A DNA stretch of 64,000 nt from Bacteroidota bacterium (GTDB lineage Bacteria > Bacteroidota > Bacteroidia > 2-12-FULL-35-15): NCBI GenBank assembly GCA_016707685.1, contig JADJHE010000003.1, positions 263,808-327,807 on the forward strand, written 5' to 3'. The notes under the pieces were generated by a model, which did not search any database, was not told the origin of the DNA, and saw only the letters and a list, made by a program, of their open reading frames with translations. This document shows, one piece after another, positions 21,220 through 30,272 of the stretch. A program made the position numbers and the translations under genes. The stretch's first letter is position 1. Every line of letters starts with the position of its first letter.

Positions 21220-21250
21220 TTGTTAGTTCGATTAATTTTTGCTACTTTCG
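21220..21250 (+). promoter_or_regulatory. Bacteroidota-type promoter upstream of the coiled-coil protein gene
   Basis: TTG at 21220-21222, a 20-nt spacer, then TACTTTCG at 21243-21250, one base off the TAnnTTTG consensus. The start codon follows at 21273. Support is pattern matching only. Confidence 0.45.
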
Positions 21251-21272
21251 TTTTAAGGATAAGTGTAGCAAT

Positions 21273-22631
21273 ATGTGCGTTTTAAGCAAAAAAAAGTTCG
21301 ACAAAAAAAATGGAAGTGCAATTAAGCACTTCTTAATCTTGTCTACTTTTATCGCACTACTTTTCTCTCATTCTTCTTTTGCACAAGCTCCCGGAATGCT
21401 CGAGTTTTCTGGGAAAGCAATTAAAGACAACAAACCGCTTTCTGGTGCTATAGTTACCGTATATCGAAATGGGACATTTCAGCAAGAACAATTAAAAACT
21501 GGTAAAAACGGGAAGTTTAGACTGTACCTCGTATTTGGAGTTGATTATAAAATTACGTTTACTTATCCTGGCTGTGTAGATATGCATTTGTTGGTATATA
21601 CTAGCAAGGTTTCTAAAGATAGAAGTGATTTGTTCCCTCTTTACCAAACTGAAATTCCTTTTTTTGAAAGGAATTCAAGTGCTATTCGTATTTCAAAATT
21701 TAAAAATCCATTTACTAAAATTGTGTTTGATGGAAAAAAAGCATTCAAAGATGATGACGCTTATTTAGCTGATTTTACAAAGGATGTTTTAATCACATCA
21801 ACGGAACAAGCAACGCTACTTGCCGAGAAGAAAGCAAAAGAAAAAGAAGAAAAAGACAAGTTGGAGGCCGAATTGAAAGCAAAAAAAGATGCTGAGGAAA
21901 AAGCTAAAAATGAGTTGGAAGAAAAATTATTAGCAGAGCAAAAAGCAAGAGAAGAAGCCCTAGCGAAAGCTGCAGAATTAGCTCGATTAAAGAAAGAATC
22001 GGAAAATCAAAAACAGAATGAGAACCAAAGCATGGAAACGGAAGCGATTCGTTTGCAGAAGGAAAAAGAAGCAAAAGCTTTGTTGGCAAAGAAAAATAAA
22101 GAGATAAAAACAAATTATGAAAATGATTTGCTTAAAATGGTTGCTGAAAATGAACGCACAGCAAAACAAAAAGATTTTTCTAAAAACAAACAACAAGCCA
22201 GAGCAAATACAGTAATTGAACAAATGCGAAGAGAAAATGATTTGAAAGGCAAGGCAGATAAACTGATAGAAGAACAAAAGCTCAAGAAAAAACAATTGCT
22301 TGCTAACCAACAATACAAGCATGTCCAGATTAGAAAATTGGTTGAAGCAGCAGCCTTTGCAGAACGTTCTGTGCGTATTGGTAATCAAAAATCATTACCC
22401 GATGTTAAAGATTATAAAAAGAAAATTCAACCAAATGTGGGTGTTACAATTGACGAAGGTGTTTTTACTACAATTCGAACAACAGTTGTTACACAAGGGA
22501 AACAGTTGGATACATATAGAAAAGAAACATTCTTTTGGGGTGCGGTGCATTGTTATAAAAACAACATCGAAATTCCACAAACACAATACAATGTAGAGAT
22601 AGCCTATTATCTATCCTACATGAATAACTAA
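21273..22631 (+). CDS. Secreted protein with carboxypeptidase-regulatory-like domain and long coiled coil
   Basis: The 452-residue product has a signal region (FLILSTFIALLFSHSSFAQA), then a small β domain (LEFSGKAIKDNKPLSGAIV) typical of carboxypeptidase-regulatory-like folds. Residues about 185-350 are a Lys/Glu/Ala-rich coiled coil, and the C-terminus returns to a compact fold (TVVTQGKQLDTYRKETF). No enzyme motif is seen. It lies 27 nt upstream of a propeller-SpoIIE gene, so it may act with that sensor, for example as a periplasmic or outer-membrane partner. That link rests on gene order alone. Confidence 0.65.
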   Translation: MCVLSKKKFDKKNGSAIKHFLILSTFIALLFSHSSFAQAPGMLEFSGKAIKDNKPLSGAIVTVYRNGTFQQEQLKTGKNGKFRLYLVFGVDYKITFTYPGCVDMHLLVYTSKVSKDRSDLFPLYQTEIPFFERNSSAIRISKFKNPFTKIVFDGKKAFKDDDAYLADFTKDVLITSTEQATLLAEKKAKEKEEKDKLEAELKAKKDAEEKAKNELEEKLLAEQKAREEALAKAAELARLKKESENQKQNENQSMETEAIRLQKEKEAKALLAKKNKEIKTNYENDLLKMVAENERTAKQKDFSKNKQQARANTVIEQMRRENDLKGKADKLIEEQKLKKKQLLANQQYKHVQIRKLVEAAAFAERSVRIGNQKSLPDVKDYKKKIQPNVGVTIDEGVFTTIRTTVVTQGKQLDTYRKETFFWGAVHCYKNNIEIPQTQYNVEIAYYLSYMNN

Positions 22632-22658
22632 TTTTTGTTTTTAAACATTCAAATTGAA

Positions 22659-25600
22659 ATGAAAAAAACAGTACTCAATTTTTATTGGTTCCTAACAATT
22701 CTATTGTTGGTAAGCAAATCGTATTCACAAACCACTAGCTTCATATATTATGGAGTAGAGCAAGGTTTGTCTCAATCACAGGTACAAAGTATTTCTCAAG
22801 ACAATGATGGAAATCTTTGGATTGCTACCTTGTCGGGTTTAACCAAATACAATGGAAAAGAATTTAGTTCGTATTCCCGAAAGGATTCGTTGGCAGAGGA
22901 CTGGGTAACAACATTGTACAAAGACAATAAAGGGAATATTTGGATGGGACACTGGGCTGGCGGTGTTTCCATGTTTAATTATAAAACACAAAAATTTGAA
23001 AATTTAAATCTGGAAGAGTTTACTCGTTTCAAAACAGTTACTGCAATTATACAAGATGAAAAAAATCGTTTTTGGATTTCAACTGAAGGTGCTGGTGTTT
23101 TTGTTTATGATCCTATAAACAAAAAGATGATTTCAATTAATAGTAAAGATGGTTTGAGTAGTGATAATGTGTATGATATTTGTATCGATCAGAAACAAAA
23201 CATTTGGATTGCAACTGATATTGGGATTACGATTTACGACACAAAAACCGATATTACTTCTTCTACTTCATACAATTTTTTAAATACAGGAAATGGTTTA
23301 CACAGCAATCGAATAACTTCATTAACACTTATTAATTATAATGAAATATGGGTTGGTAGTGCCGATGCAGGTGTTATGGTGTTGAAAATTTCGGATGACT
23401 TTTCTGTTAAGCAACCTGCTAAAGCAATCGAACAAGCTGGTCAGCGAATTGAACTAAAAGATGGTATTGGTTCAAATTTTATTAATCAAATTATTGAAGA
23501 CAATGCTCACTCTGTTTGGATTGGAACAACTGGTGGAGGTGTTACAAAATGTATTCCTTATCCTACTAAAGATAGGACAGAAGCATTGTCGAAAGCTTTA
23601 ATCTATAACTATAGTACAAAACAAGGTTTAAATTATTTTAATGCAAATGCTCTTTTTCAAGATAGGGAAGGAAGTATCTGGATTGGAACAGACATTGGCT
23701 TAAATCAATACAGAGGAGAGCGTTTTCAGATTTTCGATGAGTCGGATGGGTTGGGAAATAATTTGGTATGGACAACATTGTGCGATAAAGATGGAAACAT
23801 TTGGTTAGGGACAAATGATGGACTTTCAAAAATTACATTTAGTTATTCTTCTATCAATAAAAAACAATCTTCTACAATAAAAAATTATACTACTAAAGAT
23901 GGTTTGAGTAGCAATGTGGTTCTTTCTTCTTTCGAAGACAAGTCTGGAAACCTATGGTTTGGAACCGGTTTTGGCGGTGTTTGTAAGTTGGATGTAAAAT
24001 CAAATCGTTTCGAGGTTTACAATAAAAACAATGGTTTAGCTGGTGATGTTGTTTATGCAATAAGCGAGGATGCAAAAGGGAATGTTTGGTTTGGTACTAA
24101 AGAAGGCGTCTCTAAGTTTGATCCAATTCAGAAAAAATTTAGAAACTATTCTGTTCTTGATGGTTTGGGGGGAAACAATGTGTACCGCATATTTAAAGAT
24201 AGTAAAGGGAATATGTGGTTTGGTGCATTGGGAGGAGCACTTTCAATGTTTGATGGAACATCATTTAAAACATTTGGCGAGGAGGAGGGTGTTCGTCACC
24301 GATTTATACTCTGTATTAACGAAGACAAAAACCATAACATTTGGTTTGGAGCTTATGGAGGAGGTTTGTATCAATACAATGGAAAATCATTCACTAATTA
24401 TACTGTTAAAGAAGGTTTGACGAATGATTCACCCTATTCTATTATTACGGATAAAAGTGGACAAGTGTCGATAGGAAGCAGCAGAGGAATTGATAAGTTT
24501 GATTTAGAAACAAAAAAATTCCTGCACTATGGAAAATCCGAAGGCTTTTTAGGTGTTGAAACAAACCCGAACGCAGTGTGCATGGATAAGGAAGGGAATT
24601 TGTGGTATGGAACAATTATGGGTGCTGTAAAATATAATCCTACTGAAGATAAACCGAACACCACTGAACCACAAACATTTATTACAGGTATTCGTTTGTT
24701 TATGAAAGATGTTGTTTTTCCTGATGATGCACGTTTTTCATACAATGAAAACCATATTACTTTTAAATTTCTTGGAATTAGTTTGGCAAATCCAGCGAAT
24801 GTTCAATACCAATATAAGCTCGAAGGGTTTGATAATGAGTGGTCGCCTGGCTATACAACATTGAATGAAGCAGTATATTCTAATTTGCCTCCAGGTTCTT
24901 ATACCTTTATGGTTAGAGCATGCAATAGCAATGGGACCTGCAATGTTCAACCAGTAACGTATAAATTTTACATAGCTCCACCTTTTTGGCAAACTGTTTT
25001 GTTCTATATTCTAGTAGCTGCATTTGTAATATTTGGCATTTTTATTTTCGATAAAATTCGTACTCGAAAATTAAAAGAAGCTAAAAAAATATTGGAAGAA
25101 AAAGTACATGAGCGCACCGAAGAATTGGCAATTAAAAATGCTGAATTGGCTGAAAAGAATAAAGACATCACCGATAGCATTCGTTATGCAAAGCGAATTC
25201 AAGACTCTATCCTACCTTCAGCAAAAACCATACAATCAAGTCTTCCTAATTCGTTCGTACTCTTTAAACCAAAAGATATTGTAAGTGGAGATTTTTACTG
25301 GATTGAAAAAAAGGGCGATTGTGTATTCTTTGCTGCAATAGATTGTACGGGTCATGGTGTTCCGGGTGCATTTATGAGTATTGTAGGCTATGATATTTTA
25401 AATCAAGCAATGAAAGAATACAAACAAATTACACCAGGAACATTGTTGGATGTTTTAAATAAAGGGTTAAGTGAACGCTTAAATCAAACAATGGACGATA
25501 CACGTTTGCGCGATGGGATGGATGTTGCATTGTGTATGCTTAATTTAAAAACATTAGAGCTGCAATATGCCGGAGCATACAATCCGTTGTTTATATCACG

Positions 25601-25919
25601 TAATAAAGAATTAATTGAATTGAAAGCAGATAACATTGCAATAGGTAGTTATACTACTTCTTCGGTAGAAAATTATACGAACCATCAGCTTCAACTACAA
25701 AAAGGAGATATCATTTATGCATTTACAGATGGGTATACCGATCAGTTTGGCGGACCAGATGGTAAAAAATTTAAACTTAATCAATTGAAGACAATGTTGT
25801 TGAGTTTAGATGGAGTTGCAATGGAACAACAAAAAATTGTTCTTGAAAAATCAATTGAAGAATGGCGTGGTGTACTTCAGCAAGTAGACGATATCCTTGT
25901 GATAGGAGTGAAAATATAA
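22659..25919 (+). CDS. Two-component-type propeller sensor with PP2C/SpoIIE phosphatase output
   Basis: The ATG at 22659 is chosen over the TTG at 22635 because it begins the signal peptide (FYWFLTILLLVSKSYSQ). The periplasmic part consists of about fourteen β-propeller strand repeats with NIWIGT/NLWFGT motifs, followed by a Y_Y_Y-type domain (YQYKLEGFDNEW). A transmembrane helix near residues 785-805, a coiled coil (VHERTEELAIKNAELAEK) and a SpoIIE-like PP2C domain (SGDFYW, DCTGHGVPGAFMS, final DDILVIGV) follow. Instead of a histidine kinase it likely controls a partner-switching pathway by dephosphorylation. A paralogue is encoded at 57756. Confidence 0.88.
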   Translation: MKKTVLNFYWFLTILLLVSKSYSQTTSFIYYGVEQGLSQSQVQSISQDNDGNLWIATLSGLTKYNGKEFSSYSRKDSLAEDWVTTLYKDNKGNIWMGHWAGGVSMFNYKTQKFENLNLEEFTRFKTVTAIIQDEKNRFWISTEGAGVFVYDPINKKMISINSKDGLSSDNVYDICIDQKQNIWIATDIGITIYDTKTDITSSTSYNFLNTGNGLHSNRITSLTLINYNEIWVGSADAGVMVLKISDDFSVKQPAKAIEQAGQRIELKDGIGSNFINQIIEDNAHSVWIGTTGGGVTKCIPYPTKDRTEALSKALIYNYSTKQGLNYFNANALFQDREGSIWIGTDIGLNQYRGERFQIFDESDGLGNNLVWTTLCDKDGNIWLGTNDGLSKITFSYSSINKKQSSTIKNYTTKDGLSSNVVLSSFEDKSGNLWFGTGFGGVCKLDVKSNRFEVYNKNNGLAGDVVYAISEDAKGNVWFGTKEGVSKFDPIQKKFRNYSVLDGLGGNNVYRIFKDSKGNMWFGALGGALSMFDGTSFKTFGEEEGVRHRFILCINEDKNHNIWFGAYGGGLYQYNGKSFTNYTVKEGLTNDSPYSIITDKSGQVSIGSSRGIDKFDLETKKFLHYGKSEGFLGVETNPNAVCMDKEGNLWYGTIMGAVKYNPTEDKPNTTEPQTFITGIRLFMKDVVFPDDARFSYNENHITFKFLGISLANPANVQYQYKLEGFDNEWSPGYTTLNEAVYSNLPPGSYTFMVRACNSNGTCNVQPVTYKFYIAPPFWQTVLFYILVAAFVIFGIFIFDKIRTRKLKEAKKILEEKVHERTEELAIKNAELAEKNKDITDSIRYAKRIQDSILPSAKTIQSSLPNSFVLFKPKDIVSGDFYWIEKKGDCVFFAAIDCTGHGVPGAFMSIVGYDILNQAMKEYKQITPGTLLDVLNKGLSERLNQTMDDTRLRDGMDVALCMLNLKTLELQYAGAYNPLFISRNKELIELKADNIAIGSYTTSSVENYTNHQLQLQKGDIIYAFTDGYTDQFGGPDGKKFKLNQLKTMLLSLDGVAMEQQKIVLEKSIEEWRGVLQQVDDILVIGVKI

Positions 25920-25922
25920 CTG

Positions 25923-26703
25923 TTATTTAGGTTTCGTTGGATTAACGATTGTATTAAATTTTGTTGCAATATAATTTGCAATAGGACCAAATGTAAGTGC
26001 AACAATTTTTTTAGGATTGTTTTCTTTCGATGTAAATTTCGATGTAGCTGCACCTGCAGTAATCAGCTTCGAATCTTTATCGATGATTGTATAATGAACA
26101 GTAACTTCTCTTTGATAGCTGTCGCTTGCAATGTCATACGAATCAGGAACAGATTTGATATCTAACTGATTAATAAAAACAAAATACTCAGATTTATATT
26201 TCTTATTTAGATAAGGAATAAGTTCTTTGTTTTTTGTTTTGATACTTGTGAATTTTTTATCCTCACTTATTTCAACAACAAGTTGCCCGTTTTTTATTCC
26301 CGATTGTTTTTTGTTTTCAACAGTTGTAGCTGTAGGTTTTCCAATTATATCAAACGAAATTGAAGTAGATTGGTAGGTGTAGGCCAAATCCTTTGCTGTT
26401 TTTGCCGAATCGGTATAGAATGAAACAACTGGTGAAGCAATGCTTTGAAATTTAAGTTTTAATTGGGAGTCTAATTGATGACGAAAAAATTCTCTTATTT
26501 CTTTAAACTCCCATTTTGTTTGTTGATTGATTTTTTGATCAATTTCACTCATGTACATGAGTGGTTCAAATGGAATAATCATTATTTTGCCAGTAATTTC
26601 TTTTTTTCTCAGAGGTGCCAGCACGTGTTCCTTCCTCTTGCGCTATTGAGCTATAGCCAAGTATGAATGCTAGTATAAATGTAAATAATGTTTGTAAGCG
26701 CAT
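25923..26703 (-). CDS. Secreted protein of unknown function, frameshift in the signal region
   Basis: The long frame (from 26624) lacks a convincing start. An ATG at 26703 opens a good signal peptide (FTFILAFILGYSSIAQ), and removing one base from the seven-T run at 26601-26607 joins it to the body, giving about 259 residues. The body contains KIMIIPFEPLMYMSEIDQKI and a fold rich in lysine and β strands that I do not recognise. It starts 10 nt after rseP and is the last gene of the M23-dxr-rseP cluster. It ends convergently, 3 nt from the sensor gene. Confidence 0.6.
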
Positions 26704-26713
26704 CGTGTATTAT

Positions 26714-28035
26714 TTATTTTCCAGTAAACAATCGAATTACATCGTTTCCATTTGCATACAATAAAAGTGCCAGCAACAAAATCATACCTGCATATTGTGC
26801 ATACTCCATTACTTTCTCATTTGGTTTTCTGCGTGTAATAACTTCGTATAATAAGAACATCACATGACCACCATCGAGCGCTGGTATAGGAAGAATATTC
26901 ATGATTGCCAATACAATACTTAAGAATGCAGTGAACGACCAAAAACGTTGCCAATCCCATGATGTTCCGTATGCTTTTCCAATGGATACAAAGCCTCCAA
27001 TTTCTTTATGTGCATCTTTAACTGTAAATAAAACTTTCATCTGTTTAATATAGCCATCAAATGTATCGTATGCTTTGTTTATACCTGCTGGGAAAGCAGC
27101 AAAGAAGCCATATTTCTTAGTAGATAATTCAAAGTAATTGTCCATTGATTTTGGACCAATTCCAATTTTTCCATCTTCTGAAACGCTTGCTGATTTTGTA
27201 AGTGTATCATTGTTTCTTATAACCGAAATTGCAACCGTTAAGTTTTTGTTGTTTTTTAATGCTTTAACAAAATCTTGAAAATACACTATGGGTGTTCCAT
27301 TCACGGCAATTACTTTATCTCCTTTTAACAAGCCAGCTTTTTCAGCAGCCATTCCTGCAATAACTGTATCTACATCAAATGGGAAACGAGGTTCTAAAAT
27401 TGAATATTTATTTTTATCATTTCACTCAAATCGTCTTCCGTAATGTCAAAATTCATTTTTTGACCATCACGTTCAACTTGAATGCTGGTTGCTTTGTTTA
27501 AAATAATTTCCAAAGGAACTTTCGAAATGTTTTCTACTACTTTGTTGTCAACGCTTAGTACTTTGTCGCCATCGCGCAATCCAATTTGGTAGCCTAATGT
27601 ATCAACCGCAACACCATATTTTACATTCTGAGTTGGTAAATATTCTTCGCCCCAAGCAAATAAAACCATTGCATAAATTAGTATACCAAGAATTACATTC
27701 ACAGTAACACCACCTATCATAATGATTAAACGTTGCCAAGCTGGTTTTGAACGAAATTCCCAATCTTGAGGAGGTAATTTCATTTGTTCTTTGTCCATGC
27801 TTTCGTCAATCATTCCAGCAATTTTTACATATCCACCCAATGGCAACCAACCTATACCATATTCTGTTTCACCTTTTTTTACTTTGAAAATAGAGAACCA
27901 AGGATCAAAAAATAAATAGAATTTTTCAACCTTTGTTTTAAATAATTTTGCGGGGATAAAATGCCCTAATTCATGCAATACAATTAGTATCGAAAGACTT
28001 AAAATAAATTGTGCTATTTGTGTTAAAACGTCCAT
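26714..28035 (-). CDS. rseP: RIP-type zinc metalloprotease RseP, one frameshift
   Basis: The N-terminal part has the zinc site HELGH (LIVLHELGHFIPAKLF) and a first PDZ domain. The C-terminal part, in another frame, carries the second PDZ region (EKAGLLKGDKVIAVNGTP) and the third zinc ligand in ILPIPALDGGHVMFLLYEVI. Adding one base to the five-T run at 27411-27415 reads through as MIKNKYSILEPRFPFDVDTV and gives about 440 aa. Site-2 proteases cut transmembrane anti-sigma factors or signal peptides inside the membrane. A role on the sigma partner in this window is possible but unproven. It lies 24 nt after dxr. Confidence 0.9.
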
Positions 28036-28059
28036 TGTTGTAATTCTCTTCTTTTTAGT

Positions 28060-29217
28060 TTAAATCATTTCACTTGCAACGCTTCTTGTTTCCATGTCTG
28101 TTGCAACATAATCTTCATACGTTGGTTTTGCAATAAATTTTATTTTTTGGATACACTTTTCTACAACATCACTCATTTGTAAAAATCCAATTTTATCGTG
28201 TAAAAAAGCCTCTACTGCCACTTCGTTTGCTGCATTTAAAACACATGGAGCATTTCCTCCAATGTTCATTGCTTCAAAAGCCAATGCAAGGTTACGAAAT
28301 GTTTTTGTATCCGCTTGTTCAAATGTTAGTTGTGGATAGTTAAAAAAACTAAAACGAGGAAAATCCGATTTCATGCGTTCAGGATATCCTAATGCATATT
28401 GAATGGGCAATTTCATGTCGGGCAACCCCATTTGTGCTTTCATGCTTCCATCGGTAAATTGAACAATGGAATGAATGATACTTTGTGGGTGGACGATGAC
28501 ATCAATTTGTTCAGGTTTTAAATTGAATAACCATTTCGCCTCAATTACTTCTAATCCTTTATTCATTAATGAAGCAGAGTCGATGGTTATTTTTGCACCC
28601 ATATCCCAGTTAGGGTGTTTTAGTGCTTGTTCTTTTTTTGCTGTTTGTAAAAAGGAAACATCTTTTCCTCTGAATGGTCCTCCCGAAGCAGTTAGATAAA
28701 TTTTTTCAATTGGGTTTTGCCACTCACCAGCTAAGCATTGAAAAATAGCTGAATGTTCTGAATCTACAGGATATAAGTTTACACCATGTTGTTTAGCTAA
28801 TTGTGTTACTAAATCTCCTGCAACAACTAAGGTTTCCTTGTTTGCCAATGCAATTTGTTTTCCTGCTTTTATAGCGGAAATAGTTGATTCTAATCCAGCA
28901 TACCCAACAATGGAAGCAAGAACAACATCAACTGTATCCATTTGAACAACTTCAGCAATTGCTTTGTTGCCCGCATAAACTTTAATATCGTATTTTAATA
29001 AAGCATCCTTTACAAAATTGTATTTTGTTTCATCAGCAATTACAACAGCATTAGGGTTAAATTCAAGAGCTTGTTGAATCAATAAATTAGCATTGCCATT
29101 TGCGGTTAATACCTCTACTGTAAATGCATGTGGGTTAGCACGAATAACATCCAATGCTTGTGTTCCAATGGAACCAGTACTCCCAAGAATTGCAATGTTT
29201 TTCTTTTTTTCAGACAT
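28060..29217 (-). CDS. dxr: 1-deoxy-D-xylulose 5-phosphate reductoisomerase
   Basis: A 385-residue enzyme of the MEP isoprenoid pathway, converting DXP to MEP with NADPH. The Rossmann motif AILGSTGSIGTQALDVI is at the N-terminus, VDSEHSAIFQCL carries the metal and substrate residues, and ITIDSASLMNKGLEVIEA is a family signature. The ATG at 29217 is preferred over the TTG at 29232. It sits in the common Bacteroidota pairing dxr-rseP, downstream of an M23 peptidase gene. Confidence 0.96.
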   Translation of the reverse strand: MSEKKKNIAILGSTGSIGTQALDVIRANPHAFTVEVLTANGNANLLIQQALEFNPNAVVIADETKYNFVKDALLKYDIKVYAGNKAIAEVVQMDTVDVVLASIVGYAGLESTISAIKAGKQIALANKETLVVAGDLVTQLAKQHGVNLYPVDSEHSAIFQCLAGEWQNPIEKIYLTASGGPFRGKDVSFLQTAKKEQALKHPNWDMGAKITIDSASLMNKGLEVIEAKWLFNLKPEQIDVIVHPQSIIHSIVQFTDGSMKAQMGLPDMKLPIQYALGYPERMKSDFPRFSFFNYPQLTFEQADTKTFRNLALAFEAMNIGGNAPCVLNAANEVAVEAFLHDKIGFLQMSDVVEKCIQKIKFIAKPTYEDYVATDMETRSVASEMI

Positions 29218-29250
29218 AATGTTTATTATCAAAAATTAAATGTACAATTG

Positions 29251-30120
29251 TTAGAATACCATGTAATCCTGAGGATTGAGTGCATTTCCATTGTACCACA
29301 ATTCAAAATGCAAATGCGGACCAGTGGTTTGTTCACCTGTGTTTCCAATAATTGCAATTGGTTCACCCGCTTTAACGTAATCACCAATTTTTTTGAGCAG
29401 TGCCGAATTGTGTTTGTATACTGAAATTAAATTGTTCGAATGTTGAACTGTAATGGTATAACCTGTTTCAGATGACCAAGAAGCCAAAATAACAGTGCCA
29501 TCAAGAGTTGACTTGATCGCTTCATTTTCTGGGCCAACAATGTCAATTCCAAAATGTTTGTCTTTTGCCTTAAACTGATCAGATACAATTCCCTTTAATG
29601 GAGAAAAGAAGAAAAAGTTACTTATCCCACTTTTGCTAGTTTCAGTTCCATATGCTAAACTGTACTGGTCTTGAGCCTCAATATTTTTTTTCAGCGCGTT
29701 TTCATTTGCGGATGAAGACATCGGTAAATTTTCTTGTTTTTTACCTTTTGGAACAATGCCTTGTGTGCTGTCGGGTTTAACTCCACCTTTTAACACATTT
29801 GAGATGTTTTCCATAAATGCAGTTCGTTCGTACAAGGATTGCTCTAATGAATCGCTTTTAAGTGTAAGTTTTACCAATTCTCTTCGCATTGTAACATCTG
29901 CATATCCAGGAATATATTCTCGTAACGGAGTAAATGCAATGATTGAGCTAACTAAAACTGTCATTACAATTGTAATGGAGCCCAATAATATAAAAAAGCC
30001 AAGTGGAGTTAATCGAAGAGAAAAGTTTTCCTCAAACGTATCATCATTCATTATCACAATGCGATAACGATGTTTAATACGTTGCAAAAAATTACGTTTA
30101 TCTTTTTTTTCTTCCGTCAT
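29251..30120 (-). CDS. M23-family (LytM) peptidoglycan peptidase
   Basis: A 289-residue membrane-anchored protein. A cytoplasmic N-terminus is followed by one transmembrane helix near residues 36-60, then a short coiled coil, then the M23 domain. Zinc ligands are seen in KDKHFGIDIVGPEN (H and D) and GPHLHFELWYNG (HxH). It probably cleaves peptide cross-links in the murein or activates amidases. It is the first gene of the cluster with dxr and rseP and is divergent from the porW gene. Confidence 0.9.
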   Translation of the reverse strand: MTEEKKDKRNFLQRIKHRYRIVIMNDDTFEENFSLRLTPLGFFILLGSITIVMTVLVSSIIAFTPLREYIPGYADVTMRRELVKLTLKSDSLEQSLYERTAFMENISNVLKGGVKPDSTQGIVPKGKKQENLPMSSSANENALKKNIEAQDQYSLAYGTETSKSGISNFFFFSPLKGIVSDQFKAKDKHFGIDIVGPENEAIKSTLDGTVILASWSSETGYTITVQHSNNLISVYKHNSALLKKIGDYVKAGEPIAIIGNTGEQTTGPHLHFELWYNGNALNPQDYMVF

Positions 30121-30224
30121 GGTAAGCTACAAATATCGAAATTATTTTGTGAAAGCCCTAAGCATTCCTTGATTTAGCACACCGAAAAAAAGGATTTTTT
30201 ACTGTTTTTATCGAAAAAATAAAA

Positions 30225-30232
30225 TATTTTTG
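30225..30232 (+). promoter_or_regulatory. Candidate -7 element for the porW gene
   Basis: TATTTTTG exactly fits TAnnTTTG, 41 nt before the inferred GTG start at 30273. No clear TTTG at -33 was found, so support is moderate. Confidence 0.35.
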
Positions 30233-30272
30233 CTTTTCTTTAGTTATATAGGTTTTGAACAAACTCGAGTGT